From: an uncultured Oscillospiraceae bacterium
GTDB taxonomy: Bacteria; Bacillota; Clostridia; Oscillospirales; Acutalibacteraceae
Direction: 5' to 3'
NCBI GenBank assembly: GCA_900549945.1
Contig: URQJ01000049.1
Span: forward strand, 1-11,411
DNA length: 11,411 bases
This document shows, one piece after another, positions 1-6,945 of this stretch. Made by a program: the position numbers and the translations under genes. How positions within the stretch are numbered: position 1 is the first letter of the stretch; each line of letters begins with the position of its first letter. Below the pieces are notes generated by a model. That model had not been told where the DNA came from, made no database searches, and was given only the letters and a program-made list of their open reading frames with translations.

Positions 1-294
1 ATGCCGGGCATCCTTACGGGCATCACGCTGACGGCGGGCCGTGCGCTCGGCGAGACGGCCATCCTGATCTTTACGGCCGGCACGACGGTATCGCGCCACA
101 TGTTCGACACGGATGTCATGGCAGGCGGCGAGACGCTGGCCGTCCACCTCTGGTACCTCATGAGCACGGGCCTCGTGCCGGACCGCGACGCCATCGCGAA
201 CGGCATCGGCGCGCTGCTGATCCTGACGATCCTCGTCTTCAACTTCGTCCTGCTGCTGCCGGTCAAGCTGCTGGGGCGCAAGACAAAAGCATGA
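1..294 (+). CDS. pstA: PstA, phosphate ABC transporter permease, C-terminal part (5' end outside window)
   Basis: This is the last 97 residues of the inner-membrane permease PstA, which pairs with PstC to form the channel of the high-affinity PstSCAB phosphate importer. Residues 2-20 (PGILTGITLTAGRALGETA) match the conserved cytoplasmic loop that contacts the PstB ATPase. It is followed by a hydrophobic stretch, a periplasmic-side loop (GGETLAVHLWYLMS) and a last membrane helix (IGALLILTILVFNFVLLLPV) ending in a basic tail. Full PstA is about 280-300 residues, so roughly two thirds lie upstream of the window and the Met at base 1 is internal. pstB would normally follow pstA, but here a terminator comes at once. 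The gene may belong to a different replicon or genome from the rest of the window if the junction near 793 is artificial. Confidence 0.9.
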   Translation: MPGILTGITLTAGRALGETAILIFTAGTTVSRHMFDTDVMAGGETLAVHLWYLMSTGLVPDRDAIANGIGALLILTILVFNFVLLLPVKLLGRKTKA

Positions 295-298
295 TTTC

Positions 299-328
299 AA
301 GAGCATCACGATTTTTCGTGATGCTTTT
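299..328 (+). terminator. Intrinsic terminator after pstA
   Basis: A perfect 10-bp stem (302-311 pairing with 316-325, arms AGCATCACGA/TCGTGATGCT) closes a TTTT loop and is followed by T residues. A-rich bases on the left can extend the stem by two or three pairs (299-301 with 326-328). It begins only 7 bases after the pstA stop codon, so it ends the pst transcript and separates it from nhaA. Confidence 0.85.
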
Positions 329-448
329 GTGATGCAGTTCCTTTTCTTTCTCAGATTTTTATGGTAGAGTAAAAATAAGGGTTTTGCGCGTTGGCGCAGG
401 CCTTTGTTGCGATCAATCATTTGGGAAAGAAAAGGAAGTGATGGAATT

Positions 449-793
449 ATGAAAGAGACAATCAAATCCATGCAGGCAATCGCGGAGCCGTTCTTGGTAT
501 TCCTGCGCTGGGAGGCGAGCAGCGGCGTCATCCTGCTCGCCTGCGCCATCCTCGCACTCATCGTGGCGAATTCGCCACTGGCCGAGTCGTATGAGCATCT
601 GCTGCATTACCCGATTGCCATCGGGGCAGGGGAGTACGTGCTCGAGATGGGGCTGCTGCACTGGATCAATGACGGCCTCATGGCGGTGTTCTTCTTCGTC
701 ATCGGCCTCGAGATCAAGCGCGAGTTTCTCTACGGGGAGCTGCGCACGTATTCGGCGATGCTGCTGCCCGTCGGCGCGGCGCTCGGCGGCATG
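449..793 (+). CDS. nhaA: NhaA Na+/H+ antiporter, N-terminal part only; frame runs into an unrelated regulator
   Basis: The first 115 residues match the start of NhaA, the membrane antiporter that exports Na+ in exchange for H+. Visible are helix I ([16 protein letters not shown]), the highly conserved [20 protein letters not shown] segment of helix II and the start of helix III ([11 protein letters not shown]). In a normal NhaA, GGM is followed by a V-P-A-type continuation and about 280 more residues that include the aspartates needed for transport (D133, D163 and D164 in E. coli). All of these are missing. After GGM the frame stays open but encodes an AraC-type DNA-binding protein. I chose the ATG at 449 because the conserved N-terminus begins there and AAGGAAGTG lies about 9 bases upstream. 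An in-frame upstream TTG at 404 adds 15 residues with no family match. As it stands the protein cannot be a working antiporter. Confidence 0.8.
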
Positions 794-800
794 AGCCGGA
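785..800 (+). other. Chimeric junction between NhaA and AraC-type coding sequence
   Basis: NhaA similarity stops at the Met codon 791-793. The next codon (Ser, 794) already belongs to the sequence that leads into the regulator. Nothing resembling an IS end, att site or target duplication is visible. The only repeat nearby is a 12-base near-match (GCGCTCGGCGGC at 779-790 and GCGCTGGGCGGC at 824-835), which might have helped a false join or a recombination. The exact breakpoint cannot be set better than about +/-10 bases from the window alone. Confidence 0.65.
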
Positions 801-1216
801 TGCAGGCGCTCGAGACGATCGACGCGCTGGGCGGCTTCGTGCGCGACTGCGCCCATGAGCTGACCGGACTGTGGCAGGCGGACGACGAGAACTGTCCCGC
901 CGTATGGCAGGTGATCCGCATCATGCGCTCGAATTACGGCGATAAAAACCTTTCTGTCAAATCGCTTGCGGAGAGCGTCTATCTGACGCCGACGTATCTT
1001 TCCGGTCTCTTCAAAAAGCGCACGGGCAAGACGATCGGTCAGTATCTCACGGAAATCCGCATCGAGTACTCGATGAAGCTGCTTATGGATAAGCAGCTTA
1101 AACTCTACCATATAGCCGAACTGGTCGGGTACGAGGACCCGAACTATTTTGCGAAGATCTTCAAGCGCCATGTAGGCATGACACCCTCCGAATACAGGGA
1201 AAGGCAGCTATCGTGA
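794..1216 (+). CDS. AraC-family response regulator (YesN-like), C-terminal DNA-binding part, N-terminus missing
   Basis: About 140 residues encode a short helical linker and then a complete AraC/XylS DNA-binding domain with two helix-turn-helix units. The first is [23 protein letters not shown]. The second is [22 protein letters not shown], ending in the family signature GMTPSEYRE. This pattern is typical of YesN-type response regulators, which are usually about 500 residues with an N-terminal receiver domain carrying the phospho-accepting Asp. That receiver and most of the linker are absent, because the frame is joined at its 5' end to nhaA. The gene overlaps the histidine kinase by 4 bp (GTGA), the expected layout for a YesN/YesM pair. 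The intact protein would bind upstream of the permease operon and activate it after phosphorylation. No true start codon for the regulator lies inside the window. Confidence 0.85.
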   Translation, partial: SRMQALETIDALGGFVRDCAHELTGLWQADDENCPAVWQVIRIMRSNYGDKNLSVKSLAESVYLTPTYLSGLFKKRTGKTIGQYLTEIRIEYSMKLLMDKQLKLYHIAELVGYEDPNYFAKIFKRHVGMTPSEYRERQLS

Positions 1217-3042
1217 ATAGGTTTCTGCTCCGCCGGCTGCCCCGGGGCGGCACGATGCGCACGCGGCTCATCCTTTCGTTCTCCGTGCCGGTTCTGGCGG
1301 TTATGCTGCTGGTTCTCGCCGGCGTGCACAGCATCCTGCTTTCCGGCAGCGAGTCGCAGGTGCTTTCCACTGCGCGCTCGAGCTACGACCAGGCCTACGA
1401 GCTTGCGACAAGCTATATCGAGCTGATGCTGTACGCCTCGGACAGCATCTATTATAACGGCGACCTGCAGCGGATTTTGAGCAGCCGCGATTACCTTGAG
1501 GAGATGCCCGCGGCAGACCGCTACCGCGAGTTTCTCGTGCTGGACGACGTGTTTTCGATGGCGGAGAATGTGGAGCTGATCTACCGCACGGGCATTTACC
1601 TGAATTCGGAAATTCCGTACACAAACAACCTCACGCATATCATGCCGCTGGAAACGCTTTTCGAGCGCGCGGATTATGCGCGGTATGTATTCACGATGCA
1701 GCGCGACCGCTTCTATTTTTCGGCGCCCGTAAACCTCTATACGGCCGGCAGCGACACGCCGGTGCGCGCGGTGACGCTGCTGCGCCCGGTGCGTGCGACG
1801 GACGGCTCCGACCGGCAGCTCTGCGTCGAGCAGGTGAGCGTCGAGGTAGAATCGTTTTCGAGCGTGCTCGCCTATGCGCAGGCGACGGAGGGCTCGACCG
1901 TCTATCTCGTGAACGAATACGGAGAGCTGATCGCTGCGACGGACAGTGCTGCGTACCGGAAAATGGAGCGCGACAGCGCGCTGCCGGCAGACGGGGACGA
2001 TGCCGAATGGACCCGGACGGCGCTCGGCGGCCGGGCGTATTACGTGCTGCGCCGCCATATCCCGAACGCGCGCTGGACGCTCACGGCGATGATCCCGGTG
2101 GAGGACGTCAGCGCGCAGAGCCGGTATGTGACGATTGTGCTCATCGCGCTTGCGGTCCTGATTCTGGCCGCGATCGTTTTTGTAGCGATCATGCTGGCGA
2201 ACTCCTATACGCGCCGCCTGAAAAACCTGAATGCGCTGATCCAACGCGTCCGCTCCGGCGAGCTGAAGGCGGAGCGCGGCAGCGACCGGGACGAGGACGA
2301 AATCTCCGAGCTGTTCAACAGCTTCAGCGACATGACGGCGGAGCTGAAAAACCTGATGCGCGCACAGTACCGCTCGGGCAAGGCGGTGAAGTCGGCCGAG
2401 CTGCGCGCCTTGCAGGCGCAGATCAACCCGCATTTCCTCTACAACACGCTGGACCTGATCAACTGGGAGGCCTTCGAGCACGACGCGCCGGAGATCTCTG
2501 AAATTGCGCAGAACCTCGCGAAATTCTACCGTATCAGCCTCAACAAGGGGCGGCAGATTTTGACGGTGCGCGAGGAGCTCGAGCACGTGCGCGCCTACGT
2601 GAGCATTGAAAACCGCCACTTTGACGACGCGATCTGCCTGCACATCGACGTGCCGGAGGATTTGCAGGCGCTGGCGTGCATCAACATCATCTTGCAGCCG
2701 TTTGTCGAGAATGCGATCGTGCACGGCTTTGCGGAAAACCCGGCGCGCGGCGTCTGCAATATCCGCATCGAGGCGTGGCGCGAAGCGGGGGACGTTGTTT
2801 TCATGGTTTCGGATGACGGACCCGGTATGACGGAGGCGCAGACAAAGGCCATTTTCCGCAGAAACACGGCGCGGCAGGTTTCGGGCTACGGTGTGAAAAA
2901 CATCCATTCACGCATCCAGCTCTCCTTCGGGGAGGCCTACGGCGTGACCTACAGAAACACAAAGGAATCGGGCACGGCCGTTTATATCCGGCTTCCGGCG
3001 CTGACGCCGGAGGAGGCGGAAAGGCGGATCGAAAACCTGTGA
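1213..3042 (+). CDS. YesM-type sensor histidine kinase
   Basis: A 609-residue membrane kinase and the likely partner of the AraC-type regulator just upstream. It has a first transmembrane helix near residues 18-43, a large extracellular sensor region to about 304 (probably Cache-like), a second helix at 305-328 and then a HAMP linker. The His_kinase (PF06580-type) box is [14 protein letters not shown] with phospho-acceptor H407. The ATPase domain follows, with an N box (ENAIVHGF, N500), a G1 box (DDGPGM, D534-M539) and a G2 box (GYGVKNI from G558). I use the GTG at 1213 because it overlaps the regulator's stop codon and has AGGGAAAGG 8 bases upstream. An in-frame ATG at 1255 (MRTRLIL) is a possible alternative and would still keep the first helix. 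The ligand is unknown. From context it is probably an oligosaccharide handled by the transporter downstream. A strong terminator follows. Confidence 0.93.
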   Translation: MNRFLLRRLPRGGTMRTRLILSFSVPVLAVMLLVLAGVHSILLSGSESQVLSTARSSYDQAYELATSYIELMLYASDSIYYNGDLQRILSSRDYLEEMPAADRYREFLVLDDVFSMAENVELIYRTGIYLNSEIPYTNNLTHIMPLETLFERADYARYVFTMQRDRFYFSAPVNLYTAGSDTPVRAVTLLRPVRATDGSDRQLCVEQVSVEVESFSSVLAYAQATEGSTVYLVNEYGELIAATDSAAYRKMERDSALPADGDDAEWTRTALGGRAYYVLRRHIPNARWTLTAMIPVEDVSAQSRYVTIVLIALAVLILAAIVFVAIMLANSYTRRLKNLNALIQRVRSGELKAERGSDRDEDEISELFNSFSDMTAELKNLMRAQYRSGKAVKSAELRALQAQINPHFLYNTLDLINWEAFEHDAPEISEIAQNLAKFYRISLNKGRQILTVREELEHVRAYVSIENRHFDDAICLHIDVPEDLQALACINIILQPFVENAIVHGFAENPARGVCNIRIEAWREAGDVVFMVSDDGPGMTEAQTKAIFRRNTARQVSGYGVKNIHSRIQLSFGEAYGVTYRNTKESGTAVYIRLPALTPEEAERRIENL

Positions 3043-3043
3043 G

Positions 3044-3083
3044 AAAAGCACATGCACGCGAAGCAAAGCGGCATGTGCTTTTT
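3044..3083 (+). terminator. Intrinsic terminator after the kinase gene
   Basis: A 12-bp perfect stem (3044-3055 with 3071-3082, arms AAAAGCACATGC/GCATGTGCTTTT) is extended across one bulged base by CGC/GCG (3057-3059 with 3068-3070). The loop is 8 nt and the right arm ends in TTTTT. It starts 2 bases after the kinase stop, so the regulatory pair and the transporter are separate transcripts. Confidence 0.9.
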
Positions 3084-3211
3084 GCATAAAAAATAATTCG
3101 TGTAAAACATATAAATGTAGGTTTAACTGTGTGTAGCGCTGCTGATTTGCATTGAAGGTGGCAAAGAGCACAAAAACATATTATAAGTTAGCTTCTTTTG
3201 TTCAAAAGCGT

Positions 3212-3239
3212 ACATTTTTCCTTAAAATCGTAAAAATGT
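3212..3239. repeat. Inverted repeat in the permease-operon upstream region; possible operator
   Basis: ACATTTTT (3212-3219) and AAAAATGT (3232-3239) form a perfect 8-bp inverted repeat separated by 12 bases. It lies just upstream of the best promoter candidate, where an activator such as the AraC-type regulator would be expected to bind. AraC-family sites are often direct repeats, so the assignment to that regulator is only a guess. The arms are A/T-rich and could match partly by chance. Confidence 0.35.
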
Positions 3240-3244
3240 CCTCT

Positions 3245-3272
3245 TTCATTCACCGTTTATTCATAATACAAT
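3245..3272 (+). promoter_or_regulatory. Candidate promoter of the ABC transporter operon
   Basis: The -10 candidate is TACAAT at 3267-3272. The -35 candidate is TTCATT at 3245-3250, 16 bases upstream and a poor match to TTGACA. A weak -35 is what an activator-dependent promoter usually shows, which fits control by a YesN-type regulator. The whole stretch 3084-3326 is AT-rich compared with the coding sequence around it and holds no plausible gene. Confidence 0.4.
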
Positions 3273-3278
3273 AAAGGT

Positions 3279-3290
3279 GTGATATTTCAC
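3279..3290. repeat. Short palindrome just after the candidate -10
   Basis: GTGA (3279-3282) and TCAC (3287-3290) flank TATT, giving a 4-bp inverted repeat around the expected transcription start. It could be an operator half-site pair or a small hairpin at the 5' end of the mRNA. The arms are too short to exclude chance. Confidence 0.2.
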
Positions 3291-3326
3291 GAGAATTTTG
3301 GACGAATTTCATAAGGGGGAACGTAA

Positions 3327-4253
3327 ATGAAGAAGCACGGGTTCTTATATGAACTTAAAAAGAACAAGGTTTTGTTTTTGATGGCGATGCCGTCGGTGCT
3401 CCTGACCTTCTTTCTGGCCTACCTGCCGATGTCCGGCCTTGTGCTGGCCTTTAAAAACTACCGCTACGACCGCGGCATTTTCGGCAGCGACTGGAATGGG
3501 TTCGATAATTTCGCCTACCTGTTTCAATCCGGCACGGGCTGGCTGATTACGAAGAACACGATCCTGTACAACCTGCTGAATCTGTTCGTCTCACAGCTTC
3601 TGGCCGTCATCGTGGCCATCGTCATCTCGGAGATGATGGGGCGCATCTACAAGCGCATCGTGCAGTCGGTCATCTTCCTGCCGTACTTTATTTCCTGGGT
3701 TATCGTCGGCACGTTCGTGCTCAACCTCTTCAATTACGAGACGGGCGTCATGAACAACCTGATCCGCTCTTTCGGCGGCGAGCCGATCAACCTGTACACC
3801 TCGGAGATGGCGTGGGTCTGGGTCATCATCATCTGTGCGTTCAACTCTTGGAAATGGGTCGGCTACAACTCGATCATCTACATAGCGGCTATCACGAGCC
3901 TCGACGCGGAATGTTACGAGGCGGCCGACATCGACGGCGCCAACGTGTTCCAGAAGATCTGGTACATCACATTCCCGTCGATCAAGCCCACGATCGTCAC
4001 GATGCTGCTCCTGCAGGTCGGCCGCATTCTCCGCGGCGATTTCGAAATGTTCTACCAGATCATCGGTTCAAACGGACAGCTCTACAACGCGACGGACGTC
4101 ATCGACACCTACGTGTTCCGCGCGCTGCTGACCAACCCGAATATGGGCATGACCGCCGCCGCATCCTTCTACCAGTCGGCGCTGTGCTTCATCATCATTA
4201 TGGTTGTGAACAACATCGTAAAGCGGATCGAAGCCGATTACGCATTGTTCTGA
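3327..4253 (+). CDS. Sugar ABC transporter permease, LplB/YteP type (CUT1 family)
   Basis: A 308-residue inner-membrane permease, one of the two channel subunits of a carbohydrate importer. The N-terminus (LFLMAMPSVLLTFFLAYLPMSGLVLAFKNY) is typical of the LplB group of CUT1 systems. About six membrane helices are visible. The ATPase-docking EAA loop starts at residue 198 (EAADIDGANVFQKIW) and continues to FPSIKPT. The ATG at 3327 has a strong AGGGGGA Shine-Dalgarno 6 bases upstream. It is first in an operon with a second permease 19 bases downstream and a binding lipoprotein after that. LplB-type systems in Bacillota import di- and oligosaccharides. The GH42 gene downstream points to a beta-galactoside, which is inference. 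Confidence 0.93.
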   Translation: MKKHGFLYELKKNKVLFLMAMPSVLLTFFLAYLPMSGLVLAFKNYRYDRGIFGSDWNGFDNFAYLFQSGTGWLITKNTILYNLLNLFVSQLLAVIVAIVISEMMGRIYKRIVQSVIFLPYFISWVIVGTFVLNLFNYETGVMNNLIRSFGGEPINLYTSEMAWVWVIIICAFNSWKWVGYNSIIYIAAITSLDAECYEAADIDGANVFQKIWYITFPSIKPTIVTMLLLQVGRILRGDFEMFYQIIGSNGQLYNATDVIDTYVFRALLTNPNMGMTAAASFYQSALCFIIIMVVNNIVKRIEADYALF

Positions 4254-4272
4254 TCGGGAAGGGGGAAATAAT

Positions 4273-5187
4273 ATGTCAGCTACAACTTCGGTGAAATCGA
4301 ACAAGATCAAGGTTGCAGGCTCTACATGGGCCTTCAACATCATCGGCTACATCTTTATCACGTTTATCGCACTCGTCTGTCTGCTGCCGTTTATCATTCT
4401 GATTTCCGGCTCCTTCTCCTCAGAGCAGGCGGTCCGTCTCAACGGCCTGAGCATTTTTCCGCAGGAATTCACGACGGAGGCGTATGAATTTGTTTTCCGC
4501 AACCCGCAGGAGATCATCAATTCCTACGGCATCACGATTATGATCACGGCGGTCGGCACGGGTGTCGGCCTGATCTTCCTCACGATGACGGCGTTTGTCA
4601 TCAGCCGCAAAGATTTCAAGTACAGAAACGTCATTTCGTTCTACTTTTACTTTACGACGCTGTTCAACGGCGGCATGGTCTGCACGTACATCTTCTACAT
4701 CCAGTATTATGGGCTGAAAGATAACCTGCTCGCGCTGATCCTGCCGGGCCTCACCCCGGTGTTCTACCTGCTGATCATGCGCAACTTCGTCTCCGGCATA
4801 CCGGCGGCGCTGATCGAATCGGCCAAAATCGACGGTGCGGGCGAGCTGCGCATCTTCTTCCAGATCGTTCTCCCGCTGCTCGGCTCCGGCCTCGCGACGA
4901 TCGGCCTCTTTATGGCACTGACGTACTGGAACGACTGGTACAACGCGATGCTGTACATCAACACCGAATGGAAGTACCCGCTGCAGTACATGCTGTACAA
5001 CATGATCCAGAAGGCGGCTGCGATGGCGCGCGTTGCAAGCCAGCTCGGCATCCCGGTGGAAAACCTGCCGACGAACACGCTGAAGCTCGCGATGGCCGTG
5101 ATCGCGACGGGCCCGATCATCCTTTTGTACCCGTTCGTTCAGAAATACTTTGTCAAGGGCGTTACAATCGGTTCGGTTAAGGGTTAA
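4273..5187 (+). CDS. Carbohydrate ABC transporter permease, YtcP/AraQ type (CUT1 family)
   Basis: A 304-residue permease and the second channel subunit. It has a first helix near residues 19-43 (IIGYIFITFIALVCLLPFIILISGS), an extracellular loop, several further helices and the EAA loop starting at residue 182 (ESAKIDGAGELRIFFQIVLP). The C-terminus (LYPFVQKYFVKGVTIGSVKG) is a very typical ending for this permease group. The start at 4273 follows an AAGGGGGAA ribosome-binding site. The stop codon sits inside a hairpin (5166-5205) that precedes the binding-protein gene. With its neighbours it forms an importer that lacks a dedicated ATPase, as is common for CUT1 systems using a shared MsmX-type ATPase. 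Confidence 0.93.
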   Translation: MSATTSVKSNKIKVAGSTWAFNIIGYIFITFIALVCLLPFIILISGSFSSEQAVRLNGLSIFPQEFTTEAYEFVFRNPQEIINSYGITIMITAVGTGVGLIFLTMTAFVISRKDFKYRNVISFYFYFTTLFNGGMVCTYIFYIQYYGLKDNLLALILPGLTPVFYLLIMRNFVSGIPAALIESAKIDGAGELRIFFQIVLPLLGSGLATIGLFMALTYWNDWYNAMLYINTEWKYPLQYMLYNMIQKAAAMARVASQLGIPVENLPTNTLKLAMAVIATGPIILLYPFVQKYFVKGVTIGSVKG

Positions 5188-5205
5188 CCGAAAAACAGAC
5201 CGATT
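5166..5205 (+). other. Intercistronic hairpin overlapping the permease stop codon
   Basis: An inner stem of 9 bp (5172-5180 with 5184-5192, TTCGGTTAA/TTAACCGAA, loop GGG) is nested in an outer stem of up to 7 bp (5166-5172 with 5199-5205, AATCGGT/ACCGATT); the two share one base, so not all pairs form at once. No T-run follows directly, so this is not a standard terminator. A hairpin here could mark an mRNA processing or stabilising point that raises binding-protein expression over the permeases. That role is inferred from position. Confidence 0.5.
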
Positions 5206-5232
5206 TGTAAAAATATTTTTGGAGGTAGTATT

Positions 5233-6783
5233 ATGAAGAACACCAAAAAGCTCTTTGCTTTGGTTCTCGCGCTGGCGCTCGTATTTACGGCGTTCGCCGG
5301 CTGTGCAGGCGGCACCGGCTCTTCCACCGGCGGCTCGGCGTCCGGAGACGCCGGCACGGGCGACGGCGAGGGGCTTCCGGCCCTCGATACTTCGAAGGAA
5401 GTGGAGCTGGTCATGTACTTTATCAGCGACCGTCCCGCGAAGTACGATGAGATTGAAGCGAACTTCAACGAGATCTTTAAGGAAAAGCTGAACTGCACGC
5501 TGAAAACGGAGTGGATCGCGTGGTCCGACTACGCGAACAAGTATCCGCTGCTGTTCTCCTCGGGCGAAAAGTTCGACCTTGCCTACACGGCGACGTGGCT
5601 CGGCTTCTCGAACTATGCGGCAAAGGGCGGCTTTATGAACCTCGACGAGCTTTGGCCGACCTACGCGCCGAACAACTACGCGCTGCAGTCTGAAGCCGGC
5701 CTGACGCAGGCGACCATCGACGGCCACTACTACGTCATCCCGACTTTGCTCGCGACGTACTCCGCATACGGCCCGTATTACCGCACGGTATTCGAAAACG
5801 GCACGGTCACGTATGACGGCGAGGTCACGAACTGGGAGGACTATGAAGAGTACATGGAGTGGGTGCAGGAGAATACCTCGATCACCCAGCCATACGGCCT
5901 GTACTCCTCCGGTCTCGAGGCGGACGACATGTATTACGGCTCCATGGGCCTTTACAACATCCGCGGTACCTCTTGGCTGAGTGTTGACCCGTATGCCGAT
6001 ACGTTTACGCTGGTTCCGAACTACGAGAACGAATTTACGATGGATTACCTCACGATGACGAAGCGCTGGAGCGACAAAGGCTTCTGGTCTAAGTCCGCGC
6101 TTTCCGATACGGACAGCACGAAGGTGCAGAACGGCATCGCAGCGACCGGTATCCACAATGTCGATACGTATTCCAGCCGTTACATCGACCAGCCGGAATG
6201 GGGCTTCAAGTACACGAACTTTGTAAAGGACGTCTCGAACCTGCCGTTCACGCAGGATGCGTGCGTCATCCCGTCCACGTCCCAGAACCCCGAAAGAGCG
6301 CTTGCGCTGTGGGATCTGATCACGACCGACGAGGAAGCCTACCGCGCGTTTGTCTACGGCATCGAGGGTACCTCCTATGAGATCATCGACGATCAGGTTA
6401 AGATGATCAACACGGACGACTATGCCGGCACCGGCATGTGGTCCGCGAGAACCTCTGAATTCAACCTCGATTCCTACGGCGCGCCGGCGGATATCCCGGA
6501 GATGAAGGCCGAGTGGGATGCGTACATCGAGGAGACCGGCAACCACCAGAGCCAGTACCTCTCCGCGTGGGTTCCGGATACGACTTCGATCGAGACCGAG
6601 TACGCGGCCTGCACGAATGTTATCCAGCAGTACTGGTGGCCGCTTGAGTGCGGTTTCGTGGAGGATCTCGAAGCCGGCCTCGAGGAGTATGCGACCCAGA
6701 TGAAGGCCGCAGGTGCGGAGAAGGTTATCGAGACCCTGCAGGCGCAGCTCGACGCGTTCTGTGAGGAGCATCCGCAGGGCTGA
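5233..6783 (+). CDS. Extracellular sugar-binding lipoprotein of the ABC importer (LplA-like, DUF3502-type C-terminus)
   Basis: A 516-residue solute-binding protein. It begins with a lipoprotein signal: basic MKNTKK, a hydrophobic core and the lipobox FAGC with the lipidated Cys at residue 24. A flexible Gly/Ser/Thr-rich linker follows, rising from the membrane anchor. The rest looks like a bacterial extracellular solute-binding domain of the CUT1 type. The last ~130 residues (from about DSYGAPADIPEMKAEWDAYI to EKVIETLQAQLDAFCEEHPQ) resemble the DUF3502 C-terminal region found in LplA-like binding proteins. Many aromatic residues (for example YYGSMGLYN and QQYWWPLE) suit carbohydrate stacking. 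The ATG at 5233 is preceded by GGAGG at 5221-5225. It is third in the transporter operon. The ligand cannot be read from sequence. A galactose-containing oligosaccharide is suggested only by the GH42 neighbour. Confidence 0.92.
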   Translation: MKNTKKLFALVLALALVFTAFAGCAGGTGSSTGGSASGDAGTGDGEGLPALDTSKEVELVMYFISDRPAKYDEIEANFNEIFKEKLNCTLKTEWIAWSDYANKYPLLFSSGEKFDLAYTATWLGFSNYAAKGGFMNLDELWPTYAPNNYALQSEAGLTQATIDGHYYVIPTLLATYSAYGPYYRTVFENGTVTYDGEVTNWEDYEEYMEWVQENTSITQPYGLYSSGLEADDMYYGSMGLYNIRGTSWLSVDPYADTFTLVPNYENEFTMDYLTMTKRWSDKGFWSKSALSDTDSTKVQNGIAATGIHNVDTYSSRYIDQPEWGFKYTNFVKDVSNLPFTQDACVIPSTSQNPERALALWDLITTDEEAYRAFVYGIEGTSYEIIDDQVKMINTDDYAGTGMWSARTSEFNLDSYGAPADIPEMKAEWDAYIEETGNHQSQYLSAWVPDTTSIETEYAACTNVIQQYWWPLECGFVEDLEAGLEEYATQMKAAGAEKVIETLQAQLDAFCEEHPQG

Positions 6784-6800
6784 TTTCAGGCAGCAAACGC

Positions 6801-6829
6801 TTGCGCCGCTTTCGGCGCGGGTGTATAAT
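6801..6829 (+). promoter_or_regulatory. Promoter-like pair upstream of the GH42 gene
   Basis: A perfect consensus -10 (TATAAT, 6824-6829) lies exactly 17 bases after TTGCGC (6801-6806), which keeps the TTG of the -35 consensus. Transcription would begin near 6836, immediately ahead of the hairpin at 6843-6869. The -35 overlaps a small GC hairpin (6803-6818, arms GCGCCG/CGGCGC) in the 3' end of the binding-protein transcript. If active, it gives the GH42 gene its own promoter with an attenuator-like leader. Confidence 0.55.
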
Positions 6830-6842
6830 GAAACCGGATGGC

Positions 6843-6874
6843 GGCGGTGGGGAGTCAATCTCCACCGCCCTTTT
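6843..6874 (+). terminator. Intrinsic terminator (or leader attenuator) between binding protein and GH42 genes
   Basis: An 8-bp GC-rich stem (6843-6850 with 6862-6869, GGCGGTGG/CCACCGCC) extends through a G-U pair and two more pairs to a 5-nt loop (6854-6858). It is followed by CTTTT. The T-run is short, so readthrough is likely. It would reduce GH42 mRNA relative to the transporter mRNA and would also sit at the very 5' end of any transcript from the promoter at 6801-6829. Confidence 0.7.
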
Positions 6875-6889
6875 CGGGCCGGAAAAGCC

Positions 6890-6899
6890 TGTACGTACA
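6890..6899. promoter_or_regulatory. Perfect 10-bp palindrome, candidate operator
   Basis: TGTACGTACA is a perfect palindrome 46 bases upstream of the GH42 start, in the leader between terminator and ribosome-binding site. From memory it resembles the core of AraR-type (GntR-family) operators of Bacillus, and a CG-centred palindrome also suits LacI-type repressors. No repressor gene is in the window, so the factor is unknown. Confidence 0.4.
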
Positions 6900-6945
6900 A
6901 ATGGCCGCACGGCGTGCTGCCAACCGACAGAAAGGAACCTGTTTT

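Noticed and set aside
404..448. Upstream TTG start adding 15 residues to NhaA
   Set aside because: No Shine-Dalgarno precedes it and the added residues are not part of NhaA. The ATG at 449 fits the family and has a ribosome-binding site.
1144..2907. Open frame of 587 codons on the minus strand opposite the kinase
   Set aside because: It is a shadow of the histidine kinase gene, with low-complexity Arg/Ala/Gln-rich sequence and no recognisable domain.
5209..5220. AAAAATATTTTT palindrome before the binding-protein ribosome-binding site, considered as a terminator or operator
   Set aside because: It has no loop for a hairpin and no GC stem. A/T palindromes of this kind arise easily by chance in an AT-rich gap.
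6829..6842. Possible catabolite-repression (cre) site near the GH42 promoter
   Set aside because: Only the first half (TGAAACCG) matches the consensus. The second half does not give the required inverted symmetry.
4420..6900. Open frame of 826 codons on the minus strand opposite the permease and binding-protein genes
   Set aside because: It is antisense to two clear genes and their gap, has an Arg/Val/His-rich composition typical of reversed GC-rich codons, and matches no family I recognise.
6838..6945. Upstream in-frame ATG extending the GH42 protein by 36 residues
   Set aside because: The ATG lies at the foot of the terminator hairpin with no ribosome-binding site, and the extra residues are Ala/Arg-rich with no GH42 match. 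The ATG at 6946 has a good site.
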